Of a DNA stretch of 64,000 nucleotides, positions 1 through 11,045 are shown piece by piece. The stretch comes from Mercenaria mercenaria (lineage: Eukaryota; Mollusca; Bivalvia; Venerida; Veneridae). Both the position numbers and the translations under genes were made by a program. Every line of letters begins with the position of its first letter. The stretch's first letter is position 1. The stretch spans positions 81,709,501-81,773,500 of the forward strand of contig NC_069364.1 of NCBI RefSeq assembly GCF_021730395.1, written 5' to 3'. The notes under the pieces are model-generated. The model saw nothing but the letters and a program-made list of their open reading frames with translations, searched no databases and had not been told where the DNA came from.

Positions 1-302
1 CTAGACATTTGACGTTTAGCTGTGTCTTGTTTCTCTTGGATAGTGTTAATAATTTTTTGTTTGACATCAGTATGTCTGGATTGTAAGTGTACAGAATGCC
101 AGTCTGGAAAAAGGTTTTTGTGCACACGACCCTTCTCAAGAATTGCGACAGGATAAGTCATACGTACATTCCGCGCACCATGCTGTTAACGCAGCTCCTT
201 GAATTTGGCCCACAGGGACTTGCAAGCTTCCGAAATTTCTTTTGGGTAGTCTCTTGAAATACCTATTTTGGTCCCCTTTAAAAGGGTGGCATTGTTCAAT
301 AG
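1..302 (-). mobile_element. LINE ORF1 fragment, C-terminal part (L1-type)
   Basis: Read on the minus strand, this stretch gives peptide pieces such as LLKGTKIGISRDYPKEI followed by an LWAKFKEL-like stretch and a GRVHKNLFPDW stretch. These match the C-terminal domain of LINE ORF1 proteins of the L1/Transposase_22 kind (RDYPKEI...ARKxLWP...FPDW). ORF2 would lie beyond base 1, outside the window. The frame is broken, so this is a decayed copy. Its N-terminal half lies at 1534-2000, with a foldback/tandem repeat between them, so one ORF1 has been split by an insertion. Family assignment rests on motif memory only. Confidence 0.6.
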
Positions 303-1533
303 TAATAATATCTGTCATGTGTTTAGGAATCGGATAGAAATATCCGTCCCGAGGGCACCTGCGCATTGGGCGGTAATAATAATATCTGTCATGTGTTTAA
401 GAATCGGATAGAAACATCCGTCCCGAGGGCACCTGAGCATTGGGCGGTAATGAGGCTTGCCGAATTACCGCCCATGCGCAGGTGGCCGAGGCACGGATAT
501 TTCCATCCGATTCGTAAACACATGACTGATATTTTTTCTTGTATATCGTATACATGTTAGCATTTTATTCTGGCAGATTATTTTTCTTGTTACCGTATTT
601 TACAAAAGGTAGAAATACTTTCTCTTTAGCACTCTTTCTTATAGTAGAGAATGAACACAAAGCGCGGGAAATAAACGTCCGTAAGCAGAAGTGACGTCAT
701 GATGTTTTGCGTTACGCACAATAACAAAGTTCCACTTTAGTTTTATCGTTTGTAGCGTAACGTTATGTTTTTACGGTAAACTAACGTATTTTGAATCGAG
801 AAATATACTATAAGGAACGGAGAGAAACTATCAAGGTACCTGCTTTTTCGTATTTTACTTAAACAATATATTATCAGTGCATGAACCACCAGTTGTCATT
901 AACAGCACGAGAGTCATCTGGCATGGCGGGTGCCAGATGGGTTTTGCCGGCATGGGTAAAATCACCGGAAACGCCAGTCCGGTGTGCAAGAATGAGGCTT
1001 GCCGAATTACCGCCCATGCGCAGGTGGCCGAGGGACGGATATTTCCATCCGATTCCTAAACACATGACTGATATTTTTTCTTGCACATCGTCTACATGTT
1101 AGCATTTTATTCTGGCAGATAATTTTTCTTGCATACCGTATTTTACAAATAACAGGTAGAAATATTTTCTTTGTATCACTCTTTCTTGTAGCAGAGCGCG
1201 GGAAATTAACGTCCGTAAGCAGAAGTGACGTCATGATGTTTTGCGTTACGCACAATAACAAAGTTCCACTTAAGTTTTATCGTTTGTAGCGTAACGTTAT
1301 GTTCTTATGGTAAACTAACGTATTTTGAATCGAGAAATATACTATAAGGAACGGAGAGAAACTATCAAGGTACCTGCTTTTTCGTATTTTTACATAAACA
1401 ATATATTATCAGTGCATGAACCACACTTTAGTTGTCATTAACAGCACGAGAGTCATCTGGCATGGCGGGTGCCAGATGGGTTTTGCCGGCATGGGTAAAA
1501 TCACCACAAACGCCAGTCCGGTGTGCAAGAAAA
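303..1533. repeat. Foldback/tandem element inserted in LINE ORF1
   Basis: The left part holds two 74-bp direct copies (from about 303 and 377) containing ATCTGTCATGTGTTTA. This sequence recurs inverted at about 467-535, so about 375-535 is a large palindrome with an 18-bp centre. The remainder is two long tandem units. The boundaries follow from the LINE ORF1 reading, which resumes on both sides at about 302 and 1534. No protein of its own is evident; short ORFs inside it are in the repeat itself. Confidence 0.65.
449..1530. repeat. Two tandem copies of a ~541-bp unit
   Basis: Unit 1 runs 449-990 and unit 2 runs 991 to about 1530. Both share AATGAGGCTTGCCGAATTAC at or near the start (lost at the end of unit 2), a TGACGTCATGATG box, GGAACGGAGAGAAACTATC, and the GGCATGGCGGGTGCCAGATG stretch. 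Small indels distinguish the units, for example an extra GAATGAACACAAA segment in unit 1. The CRE-like TGACGTCA sits at the same place in each unit. Confidence 0.75.
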
Positions 1534-2000
1534 GATGCACTTGCTCAGTAGTACTAAACGTTGCTAGAATTTGGCGATGTTGGGGCTGTTTCGGAGAAAG
1601 GTCTCCTTATCTGGGTATAATTACTCTTCCGAGTTTATAGGCTCTGGTTATCTGGAACGAAGCTGCTGGGATTTTTAAATTTTTCAAAATTGTTGCAAAT
1701 AATATTGGCAGTATTTTCACCTAAAATTCTGGGCAACCAGAGAATAATAAATTTATTTCCTTCTGCCGGGCCTCAGTATCAGTTTGTTTATACTCGACCA
1801 ACTTGAGTCTCTGGTCAACGACCTCGTGTGCGGCACTATCAAAATACAATAAGATTCAATATTGTCAACTCTACATTGTATCAAATTCAGTCTTAACATT
1901 CCTTCTAATAAGGCGTTTAATTTTTCTTCTGTTGGCAATTGTTTTAATAAGTCCATGTTCAAATCCAAATAATCTGAAGGTGGGCTTGACCTTACCCCAC
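1534..2000 (-). mobile_element. LINE ORF1 fragment, N-terminal/coiled-coil part
   Basis: The minus strand encodes MDLNMDLLKQLPTEEKLNAL (start near 1968) followed by a heptad-like stretch. With frame changes it continues through VVDQRLKLVEYKQTDTEARQ and an NLLFSG-like stretch, then RAYKLGRVIIP and ILATFSTTEQVHLF. This order (coiled coil, then the ARQ..NLIF.G motif, then RAHRLG) is typical of L1-type ORF1p. It joins in sense to the C-terminal part at 1-302. There are several frame breaks. The sequence at 2001-2224 could be its N-terminus or 5' UTR, but I cannot support that. Confidence 0.6.
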
Positions 2001-2224
2001 CCGTCGAACCAGTGGAGTGGCGTGCACGTTTAGAAGGTTGTACAAAGGGGCATATTTACCCGTATACTGGGCGAATACACTTGTTGCATCACTCTGTATT
2101 CCTGTAGCCGTGGTACAATGTCTCAACTTTACTTGAAACAATTTTTCAGTCACTCTATTTGCCACGTTTACAAAAACACATCCGACATGTTTGATTACCC
2201 ACAATCACCCAATTGTATTTGTAA

Positions 2225-2390
2225 TACACTGGTAATATGAAAAACGCTGTAAAGACTCTCTCTGATCAAGCCTTAAGGGCATATAGCAATTTGCTGTCTC
2301 TATTTAGTAGGATTAATCTAGATGTTAGATCGAAATTATCACTTTTTGATTCAATGGTTGCACCTATTCTATTGTATGCGTCTGATATGT
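2225..2390 (+). mobile_element. LINE reverse-transcriptase 3' part, upstream piece
   Basis: The plus strand encodes YTGNMKNAVKTLSDQALRAY, continuing to LFDSMVAPILLYASD. This is the stretch just after the RT catalytic core in a common invertebrate LINE type. The reading stops at about 2390 and resumes in sense at about 3661 (SNWGIYDFKEIDKIHLRFCK), so about 1.27 kb has been inserted here. Confidence 0.7.
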
Positions 2391-3660
2391 ATAGGATAGA
2401 CAACGAGTGACCATGTCTATTCGATATATGCCCGAGCGCAGCGAGGGTATATATCGAATAGACACGGTCACGAGTTTGTCTATCCGACTTAGACCACGTG
2501 ACATAAAAGCTGTAATCACAAAACTGTGCCGTATAGCTTCTATTTCCGTAAGAGTAATATTATGTTTGTACCGTTAGCGTTTACTTACCAGTTGCCTATA
2601 TGAATGTATGCATGTTAGTTTTCAAAAATTCTGTGTTCTCCAAATACATGTACCGGATTTACTAAAATTTGACGCTCATATACACTTTGAATCAGCTGCA
2701 GTCGTTAGTGATGAGCACTTAAAATGTGAAAATATTCTAAATTAAAACTGCTAGACAATATTTTTTGTTTGGTGTAGGCATATTTGCGAAAAACTAAGGC
2801 ATAAACTGATTCAAGACGATAGACAGTTTCCAAAACCATAAAGTAAAGGTAAACTGGTATTTTAAGTATATTGTTTAATGGTAAGTAACCACTTTTAATT
2901 GGTATCTTAAATTACTAAATTACTGCATTTTACTGATCAGAGTTAAATGTTTTGTTGTTAATTTTGATATATCTAATGCATAACACCCGTAGGAATAACA
3001 ATATATCACATATGCTATAATTGTTCTATTTTATTACAGATGTTTGCATTTGTAAGGATCGTGCAGATCCAGTGTTAGACCAACAAGAAAGCTATGGCAG
3101 AGATTGTGTTATCTCCAAATGAAAATGTCCCAGAAACAATTACAATTGTTGTCATTTTTAAGTGGGAACGTTTCAGTGATGTGAAAATTCCATATGTAGT
3201 ATATACCCTTTTGGTTCTACATTGTTATTCAGCGGATCGCTGGATTTTTATATTTTCTATCTAATGTAAATACATGTGGTTATGGAAACTGTTATTTTTG
3301 TTGCTTTGTTTTTAATTTTCACACGTACAATGTATTAGTTATTCTAAGTTTCGTATTTCTGTCATGTCACCTCTTTTTATTGATATCAAGTAACCTGAGC
3401 CGTTTTAACAATATTATTTTATTTTACCCTCAGGTCATATGTTTTTATAAGACGTTTATGCTAATCTTATTTTTAAACCCATAAATAACTAGTGAGAATA
3501 TTGCAAAGTCATTTTACCCGATTAACCTGTATTGTTAGATAGCAAACTGACACGTAACCTGCGCGTTTAACGCTCCAGGTTCTCCCATTATATATACGAC
3601 GTTACTGTTGTATATGAAATATAGACGGGTACAACACTGCTTTGCGATTGGCTATTTACG
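2391..3660. other. 1.27-kb insertion of unknown class inside a LINE
   Basis: The insertion is bounded by the two halves of the LINE reading frame. It begins with a strong hairpin (2394-2485). The rest is AT-rich non-coding sequence with no ORF I can support. I could not find matching terminal inverted repeats or a clear target-site duplication, so the class is open. The exact right end is uncertain by tens of bases. Confidence 0.45.
2394..2485. repeat. Near-perfect hairpin, ~44-bp arms
   Basis: The left arm 2394-2438 (starting GGATAGACAACGAGTGACC) pairs with the right arm 2442-2485 (ending GTCTATCC) around a tiny GCA-like centre, with few mismatches. The centre reads CCCGAGCGCAGCGAGGG. This has the form of a foldback terminus rather than a protein-independent terminator. 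Confidence 0.8.
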
Positions 3661-4620
3661 GATTATCGTGGTCAAATTGGGGAATATACGATTTTAAAGA
3701 AATAGATAAAATTCATTTACGATTTTGTAAATATGTCTTAGGTGTGCGTAATCAAACCCCAAACTTGGCTGTTTTTGGAGAACTTGGTCGTTTTCCATTG
3801 TCTGTTATCATGAAAGAGAGAGCATTAAAATATTGGATAAAAATCATGAAAAACCATATGCCTGTGTATAGACTATTTGTTGAACAATGCAATAGCCGAA
3901 ATGTAAATTCACGGTCTCATAAAATTAAATCTTTGTTAGATAATTTAGGCTTTAGTGATGTCTTTTTGAATTTTGATTCAAATTGTAACTATTATAGTAT
4001 GTTTAAACAACGGTTACGCGATCAGTATATACAAAACTGGAAAGCGTCGATTCAAAATTGGAATATTATAGAAAATTTAAAGTAGAATTCTGTTATGAGA
4101 AATATTTGGATATATTGCAAAGCAATTTATTGAGAAGGCAATACACCAGTTTTAGAACTGCATCGCATAGCCTGGAGATTGAGGTTGGACGTTATACTGG
4201 TATTGATAGACAACAGCGTGTCTGTAAATTGTGCTCAAGTCATTTTGTTGAGTCCGAATATCACTTCCTACTTTGTTGTAACAAGTACTCAAACATTAGA
4301 CAGAAATATTTTATAAATACAGCCTGACCGTCTGTACAGAAATTCATTAATATTATGTCATCTACTAATAAGAAAAGAGTGATTAAAAATGCTAAATATG
4401 TAAGCGAAGCTTTTGAATTACGGAAACAAACCCTTGAAGTTCTAACCGCTTCTTAGTTTTGTTTACTATGTTATCTTTTTGGATGATATGTTCCGCTTTA
4501 TTTGTATGTTATAATTGTTTCTATATTTTATGTCAATATGTCTTCACCATATTTGTAATAGATTTTGTAAATGGTCAAAGGCATTTGTAATGCCGATTTG
4601 CCAATAAATGAAATGAAATG
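3661..4620 (+). mobile_element. LINE 3' end: RT C-terminal region, Cys/His knuckle, tail
   Basis: The plus strand encodes GIYDFKEIDKIHLRFCKYVL and then FGELGRFPLSVIMKERALKY. After a frameshift near 4058-4085 it reads FCYEKYLDIL and RVCKLCSSHFVESEYHFLLC (a C-x2-C...H-x4-C type knuckle). A further frame change after 4327 gives the last C-terminal residues, ending at about 4455. The 3' end carries AATAAATGAAATGAAATG, a short pentamer tail, at about 4600-4620. This is a 5'-truncated, inactive LINE continuous with the piece at 2225-2390. Confidence 0.8.
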
Positions 4621-4950
4621 TAAAACAAATTGAGGAAAAAAACTCTTGATAATTGCTATCGAATAATATAAACAGACAGAAACTTTAATACTGTAAATGT
4701 AAGGAAATTCAAAAGATTGCAGGAACAAAACAACGTCTTATATCAACTGGATATGTATGTAGCTACTTTTATTCCAAGAAGAGTGGCGGAATAAGTTTCC
4801 CATCAAATTCATCGATAGGAATTATAGATTTAAATTACTCAAAAGTTTTAAACAAACAATAGCAAAACTCATTCGGTCTAATGTTAACTTCTGTTCACAC
4901 GCTTACACTTACCATTACGAGTATTTCATACGAATAAATAGAGGATATTT

Positions 4951-5097
4951 GTTTGTTTGCAGTGAGATATCGAAATATATCATCACCGATAAGGGAGACA
5001 ATTGAATATTTTCACGAAGGCGGAGCCTGAGTGAAAATATCAGAATTGTCTCCCTTATCGGTGATGATATATTTCGATATCTCACTGCAAACAAACA
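4951..5097. repeat. Long hairpin, ~65-bp arms, 15-bp loop
   Basis: The left arm 4951-5015 and right arm 5031-5097 are almost perfect reverse complements (GTTTGTTTGCAGTGAGATAT ... ATATCTCACTGCAAACAAAC), with a 15-bp spacer GAAGGCGGAGCCTGA. A related AGTGAGATATAAATCGATATCACT-like segment occurs near 6490-6525. This is probably a foldback-type MITE. Confidence 0.85.
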
Positions 5098-5461
5098 CAT
5101 TTTCTTTTTATTTTATGCTAGTTTGTGAAAATCAACGAATTTTCTGTTTATTACGTGCATAAATGTTCATATAAATCCAGTATTTCATGACGAAATCCAG
5201 ATTTATTTAAGCTACCGTGTTACATATGATACATCCGCTAAATTACCATGGAAACTTAGGCACATTAATATCGAATATTGGCGATTAGGTTCATTAAATC
5301 AACACGACGCCATTTTGTTTTTAAAAACAAAAACTGCATTTAAATATTTTGTGTAAAAATACACAGTCCGCGGCTAACAGAGACATTGACAAATGCCGGT
5401 AGTTAAGTAGAAGCATATTTAAAACTTTTCGGGTCAAACCGTCAGTTCGTTGAATAACCGG

Positions 5462-5871
5462 TGTGCGACACCTTATGTACCAGTCACTTTATGTACCAGA
5501 CACTTTATGTACCACTTTGACACTTAGTGTACCACCTATATATTATATAGTAATTGTATCTCATAGTGTAGCACTGTGAATATGTGATAATTACCTGTGA
5601 AAACAACTCTGATTTAATCAGCTCAAGTCCATAGAATGATGTTAACATTTCTATGAGAAAGAGTTAAATTTTACCTTATTAATTATGAAATTATCAATTA
5701 ACTTTTAAATTTAGTAAAAAAACATTTCAAGTAACATAAAATGTAACATTTTCGTCAAATCAATACAAAAATGATCATCCACTATATATCATATATGTGG
5801 TACATAAGGTGTCCAAAGTGGTACATAAAGTGCTGGTACATAAAGTGTCTGGTACATAAGGTGACACATTC
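5462..5871. mobile_element. 410-bp MITE with repeat-built termini and 10-bp target duplication
   Basis: GAATAACCGG occurs immediately on both sides (5452-5461 and 5872-5881). Inside, the left end holds tandem CACTTTATGTACCAG-type units, and the right end holds their reverse complement (CTGGTACATAAAGTG). The inverted termini are therefore themselves made of 15-17-bp tandem units. The 9-10-bp duplication fits Mutator-like elements best, which is an inference. No ORF is present. Confidence 0.8.
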
Positions 5872-5881
5872 GAATAACCGG

Positions 5882-8460
5882 AAGCTTGCTTTGTTTACCA
5901 AAACACATGCTTAAGGTCAGAATAAAAAAACAACACGAAAAATCTAAACAACTGTGGACTATGCGTAAGTCCTTGGAAAATCAAGCTGCAGAATTAAATA
6001 TCATCATGGATTCAATAGAAATAGCTAGGAAATATTGATCTAGGAGCTGCATAGCATAACAAATTGGATGGAAGTTGGAACACAACTGGCTGGGCTCGGA
6101 GTTGGGAATACTTCGACGAAAATGCTGGCATATTACGTAAGGTTGAGTTGATGTCTTGTGATAATTTACTAAGACAACAACCAACTAAATGTGCTGTTGC
6201 CAGTAAAATCTACCACACGATAGTGAACCAATGGAAAAATGTAGAGGAAACACACATAGCTACATGAATGGCAAGGCGGCCTAGCAACCAAGCTGACAAA
6301 GGTAACATTATTTCTTTTGCAAATTTAATTATATAGCTAACTTGTTCTATATAGGATTGTCTAGCAGTTCATGAATCGTGTATGGCTTGAGTATAAGTAT
6401 AATCCAGTAATTTTAAAGGCAGCAAAGGGAGGTAATTAAAGAATATATTTCAAGGGAGATAATTTATCTGGAAAAAAAGAAGTTCGGCACTGTGAGTGAT
6501 ATCGATTTATATCTCACTGCTATTTTCCAGTATTTCACCAATAAGCATAAAATAAACATTTATATATTTATCATACTAGAATATGTATAAAACGAATACA
6601 CTTTAAGTCTTACAGCTTTAAATATATTCATAAGATAATAGATTAGAGTAGATTTCTCGGACGCACAGAGCACCACAAACACAGCCTCAGAGCCACGCAT
6701 TTGCAAAGTAGGCCCACAACAAAAAGAGGCTATAACGGAAAAATATTACAGACGGGTTGCTTCAATAATCCAACAAGTACATTTTAATTTTATGCAGAAT
6801 ATAGATAGAGGAGAGGAAGGGGTAAGGGGTAGAAAGAGGGTGGGGGAGGGGTTGAAGGGGAAAGTAGAACGAGGATGAATATACAAAGAGAATGCTACAT
6901 TCCTTAATCACAGTTACACTACAACGTAATCCACAGTAGCGCAGACATTCATGTACCAGAGACACATACACACCCACCCACACAACTAACTAACATAGAT
7001 AAACAGACAAGTAAGATATAACAACACTGTAGGGCACCGCCCAAGTCACACAGACGCACAAGCACATAAACGCACACATATAAGCATGAAAAAAAAGAGC
7101 AAACGGACACCGCCTTAGGATTCCGGCAGCCAAAATTAAGGTGGGCACGAAAACTTACTCATAGTAAAGGGGGAGGGGATGCCAAAACAAGGGAGCGCAA
7201 TTGCTAGGGCAAAGGATTGGCCGATAGGGGGTAGTGAGGAGAAAGAGGAAAGAAACGATAACAACAAACAAGACAACAGACGCAACACAAAATACAAGAC
7301 AGACAGAAAACCAGTTGAAAATAGGGGTTACGCCTTGGAACGGTCAGTAACGTCTGTCTCAAGCAAATTATGTCCTACGTCGAAGACACCGGTTTAAACT
7401 TTGATCTTCCCTATTCAGTTTGAAATAAGCCAGTATTGTTGTATCAGCCAAGGACGAGGGCCAGTGGTGTAGCCCATAATTATATTAAAACAATATCTTA
7501 GAAATTTTCATTCGGAACAAAAGAAAAGCAGTTTGGGAAGTTTCTTGATTGGTGACATAAGGCAAGTGGCTGCTTAATCAATACCTGTAGGAGACCGCTA
7601 AGACAGGATGTACTGTATACCTCTATCACAGTTCAACAGTAAATGTGTGCAAAAAGTCTGTTTGAATCTTCATTTCATTTTGCATCTCACCACCTCAGCC
7701 TTCAAATTTTATTTATTTCTTTTGTCGAAAAATGACGATATGCCTGTGCGTATGTTAGTATGCTGAGCTACGTGCCTGTCATGTGCACATGTCATACTGG
7801 TCGCTTTTACAAGAAGCCAAAATTTTTCTTTCTATTCCCAGAATCTTTACCCGTGTGGAGATTCAACTGACCACTCAAACGGAAGAGGATTCCCTTTTTC
7901 ACATCCTCTCACTGAGTAGTCTCAGAATTGGTTGGGCTACGCCCTGACTCCCCTATATATGTAATAAAATAGGCCTGTTAAAACCCACCAAATAGCTATT
8001 TCCAAACATTCATAAGGACTGCATTTTTGGTGTATCATTCTGACCTCGAACTGAAATTCGCACCCCTCCCATCGTCATTTCGTACTTGTCCAACTTTTAA
8101 CGAACAACGCACAAATCTATTGAGATTAACACGACATTTTCATCCTTTGAACTTGGACCGTTTGTTATTAGGAAATAAATATGTTGTTACCAGAAGAAAA
8201 TGAAGAACTACTTATCGAAGTTCAAAATTATATAAAACATACCAATCGTTTTGAACAGTAATTTGCATATGTATCATTAATAGTCCTTAATTACATCCCT
8301 CGTGACTCTTATTCTTCAATCTCTTCAAGCTATTTTTTCTTTTCTTATTAGGTCTTAAAACAACCAAAACGCAAATTTTGCTCACTTAAATTGTATTTTG
8401 CTGCTTTAGGTTATTTGTTAGCCGATCAACTTTTATATGTATTTCATTTTACAGAGTTAA
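5882..8460. other. No gene recognised; purine-rich stretch
   Basis: I see no supported gene. From about 6760 to 7400 the plus strand is strongly purine-rich (GAGGAAGGGGTAAGGGG, later AACAACAAACAAGACAACAG), as in the antisense of a pyrimidine-rich untranslated region. The short ORFs here are low-complexity. The 7400-8460 stretch is AT-rich with nothing identifiable. Confidence 0.4.
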
Positions 8461-8465
8461 AAAGT

Positions 8466-9116
8466 TTAGTGAATATTTAAACTGGCATTCCGCCAGTATT
8501 GTGGAATTTTGCAATTAATTTTTTTAAGGCCCAGGGCTCTACCAGCTAAATGCGCATCATATTTTTCTGTTACATTGTAATTTAAAAACTCATCCAAAAC
8601 TAAACCGAGGTAGACATACTTATTTGCTATACTGATAGCATTATTACCACACCTAAAATTAAATGGTGTGCATATAACAGATGGATTTCTAAAATGCGCA
8701 ATATTACTTTTGTTTATATTAACTACATGTGATTTCTTATACACCAACCAGATAATGTGTCCAGCATACGCTGTAAATCATTTTCTTTGGATGCCAATAT
8801 AACAATATCATCAACATAAATAAGTATAGACAACTTCGAACCATCACCTATATCAATTTCCAGATCTATTTCTTTCAATTCTAATGCTAAATCATTAATA
8901 AAACAGTTGAATAAAACAGCCCTGTCTTAGACCGATTTTTACATCAAATCAGTCGCACTTATATTCATTTGATTCCACACATGATTTAGCACAATCATAA
9001 ACAGATTTGATCGCCGTAAACATTTTAGCTTTCTAACCTTTTCCAAAGAATATTCCTATGCACAGAATCGTACACTTTCTGAAAATTTCTTTTTAATCTT
9101 GTCTCAGTTATTGATG
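8466..9116 (-). mobile_element. LINE reverse transcriptase, catalytic-core fragment
   Basis: On the minus strand, starting near 9110, the order is: FQKVYDSVHRNILWKRLE; then INDLALELKEIDLEIDIGDG and LSILIYVDDIVILAS, where the YVDD catalytic box is at 8807-8818; then NINKSNIAHFRNPS and ANKYVYLGLVLDE. These are RT motifs in their usual order, with stops and frameshifts. The fragment ends abruptly at 8466. It is the downstream half of the RT begun at 10636-10895; a TTAA-flanked element lies between. Confidence 0.8.
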
Positions 9117-9120
9117 TTAA

Positions 9121-10631
9121 GGAGGTAGGATACCTTGTTACAAGGGTAAATTCAAGTTAGTTGAACCGCATCATGTTTTTGTATTTCGTGTAATATGAAG
9201 TTTTAACTGCTACAATCTAAATTTCGCTTGTCTCTGCCCCTTCAAGTTCAATTTTTATCCAGGTTTGAAGAACATGACCCTCCAAAGGTATTTCATATTG
9301 AAAGAAGAAGGAAAATACGGATATTTAACACTTTTCAGTGTATTTTAGTTTCATTGATATCCGTAGAAGTCTGCATAATTGATATTTTTACTGGTATGCA
9401 CGTTATCTTCCTAATATAAGCTTAAAATGTATATGTCGCGGGGCTCTTGTTTCCATGGTAACGCATTTTCTCTCATTTTTAAACAACTATGTATAAAAAT
9501 AGGGGTTTCCGACGGCTTCAGTGCCATTCTGTTAATGACCAACATGAAATATTTGGGTAATATTATTAGCAAAACACCAAGCACTTTACATGGTACCCTA
9601 TTTTTCTTAAATTTTAAAGTAACCATGGCAACAGAGATGTTTAAAATAGCTTATATCTTGCTGTTTGTCGTAATTTCTTTAAAAAAAATACTGAATAAGA
9701 TTGTCTTTCTAGTTGATGTAGCTTTAAAACATATTATTTCTAACGTAGGTTACATTTTCGTGTTATTTGCATTTATTCAAACAAATTTCACAGCTTAGAA
9801 TACGTACAGCAGTACCCCTCGTCTGCCATTTTTCATGGAAAAATCTTTCAGCGTGCTGCTTTTATTCTCATGGATATTGTTGAAATGAAAATAAAAAGCC
9901 GAATCTGTGTTTCTTTAATAGACCAGTGTCAACGCTTTTGAATTTTACATTTAGATACATAGGTCACGGGCTTCGTTTCCATGGTAACATCAATTCATTT
10001 CAAGAAACCACAATTTTCTACTGAAATTTGAACAATTTTAGATCTTAGTTTTAGTATGTAAGTAACAAATTATCAATGGAACCTGAAAAATAGGTATTAC
10101 AAATCAAACTGCTAGACTTTTTATTTGAAAATGGCCGTAACAAGTAACCTTTCATCCAACTATATTCCAAATAACATTGGTTGCCATCATCCATTTTCTT
10201 ACATTCTGCATAACATTTCAATGTAACTACATAAAAGAAACAAACTATTGATAATTATTCAGAGCAAAAGACTCATAAAAAATATTTCAGCAAATAATGG
10301 TTATTTGAAAATAGTTAAAATAAAGAAAATGTACAGAATTACGTACTTTCAAGATAAAAGCTATTAATTTTGCGCGGTAACTGACACGTAACGTCATGAC
10401 GTCAATGACGTCATTTTAAGGCAACATTGTTTTGGAGCGTTTCTGCGGCAATTTATTCATTATTTCTGCATTGTTAAACCATAAAGCATCAGATCGAAGA
10501 CAAGTTCATGGTTTGTTTTCAGAAGAATGAATATACAAACACATTTAGTTTGTCGTAAACGTCGTCGTAAATCGTCACGTTAGCTTCCGGTTGGACATGC
10601 GCACACACAAATATGAAGGTAACCTACCTCC
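9121..10631. mobile_element. 1.5-kb TTAA-flanked non-autonomous DNA element
   Basis: TTAA lies on both sides (9117-9120 and 10632-10635). The termini are inverted: GGAGGTAGGATACCTT on the left and the reverse complement GGAGGTAGGTTACCTT on the right. The element splits a LINE RT frame exactly at these points. Inside are several CCATGG(T/C)AAC motifs (near 9457, 9623 and 9978) and a cluster of TGACGTCA-like boxes near 10395-10415. The 123-codon ORF at 9427-9798 is not recognisable and is probably chance. A TTAA duplication suggests the piggyBac or Kolobok superfamily (inference). Confidence 0.8.
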
Positions 10632-10635
10632 TTAA

Positions 10636-10895
10636 TGAAGAAATATGATCTATTGTACTACGAATACGCCTAAACCATTTTGTTCATCAACCAGTTTTTC
10701 ATTACGTTCTAACCAACGGGAAACTCTTTGGTTTAAGACTGAACAATATAATTTATACCATGTAGGTGCCAAATTAACCACGGTAGCCCATCGGATTTCT
10801 AGACTCAGGTGTAGAGGATTTAGGGATCGGGTTCATAATCCCTTTACCCCAGTCAGTTGGAACTTTGCCAGTAGTAAAACGAACATTTAAAAGAA
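10636..10895 (-). mobile_element. LINE reverse transcriptase, N-terminal RT motifs
   Basis: The minus strand reads NVRFTTGKVPTDWGKGIMNP, then IPKSSTPESRNPMGYRG, then TWYKLYCSVLNQRVSRWLE and EQNGFRRIRSTIDHISSLT (with frame changes). These are the first conserved RT blocks of a LINE (GK.P..W..GI..PI.K, YR.I.L, Q.GFR..RST.D). It continues in sense at 9116 after the TTAA element. The upstream end near 10895 abuts an unrelated sequence with ATTCGCGG motifs (to about 11035). Confidence 0.8.
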
Positions 10896-11045
10896 TACTG
10901 TATAACGGTTATATTCGCGGAGGTTTAATTTTCGCTATATTCGCGGTCAACATTGACAGCGCGAAATCGAAATACCGCGATTTTTGTTAGCGCGAGTATA
11001 CACATTTAAACAAAAAGACATCTCATTTACAATCTACCGCCTCCG

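Noticed and set aside
6760-7400. Purine-rich tract as a possible coding region
   Set aside because: Low-complexity purine bias explains the open frames; no motif or splice structure seen.
9427-9798. 123-codon ORF with hydrophobic stretches
   Set aside because: It lies inside the TTAA-flanked element, is AT-driven (Phe/Ile/Lys-rich), and resembles no transposase or membrane protein I know.
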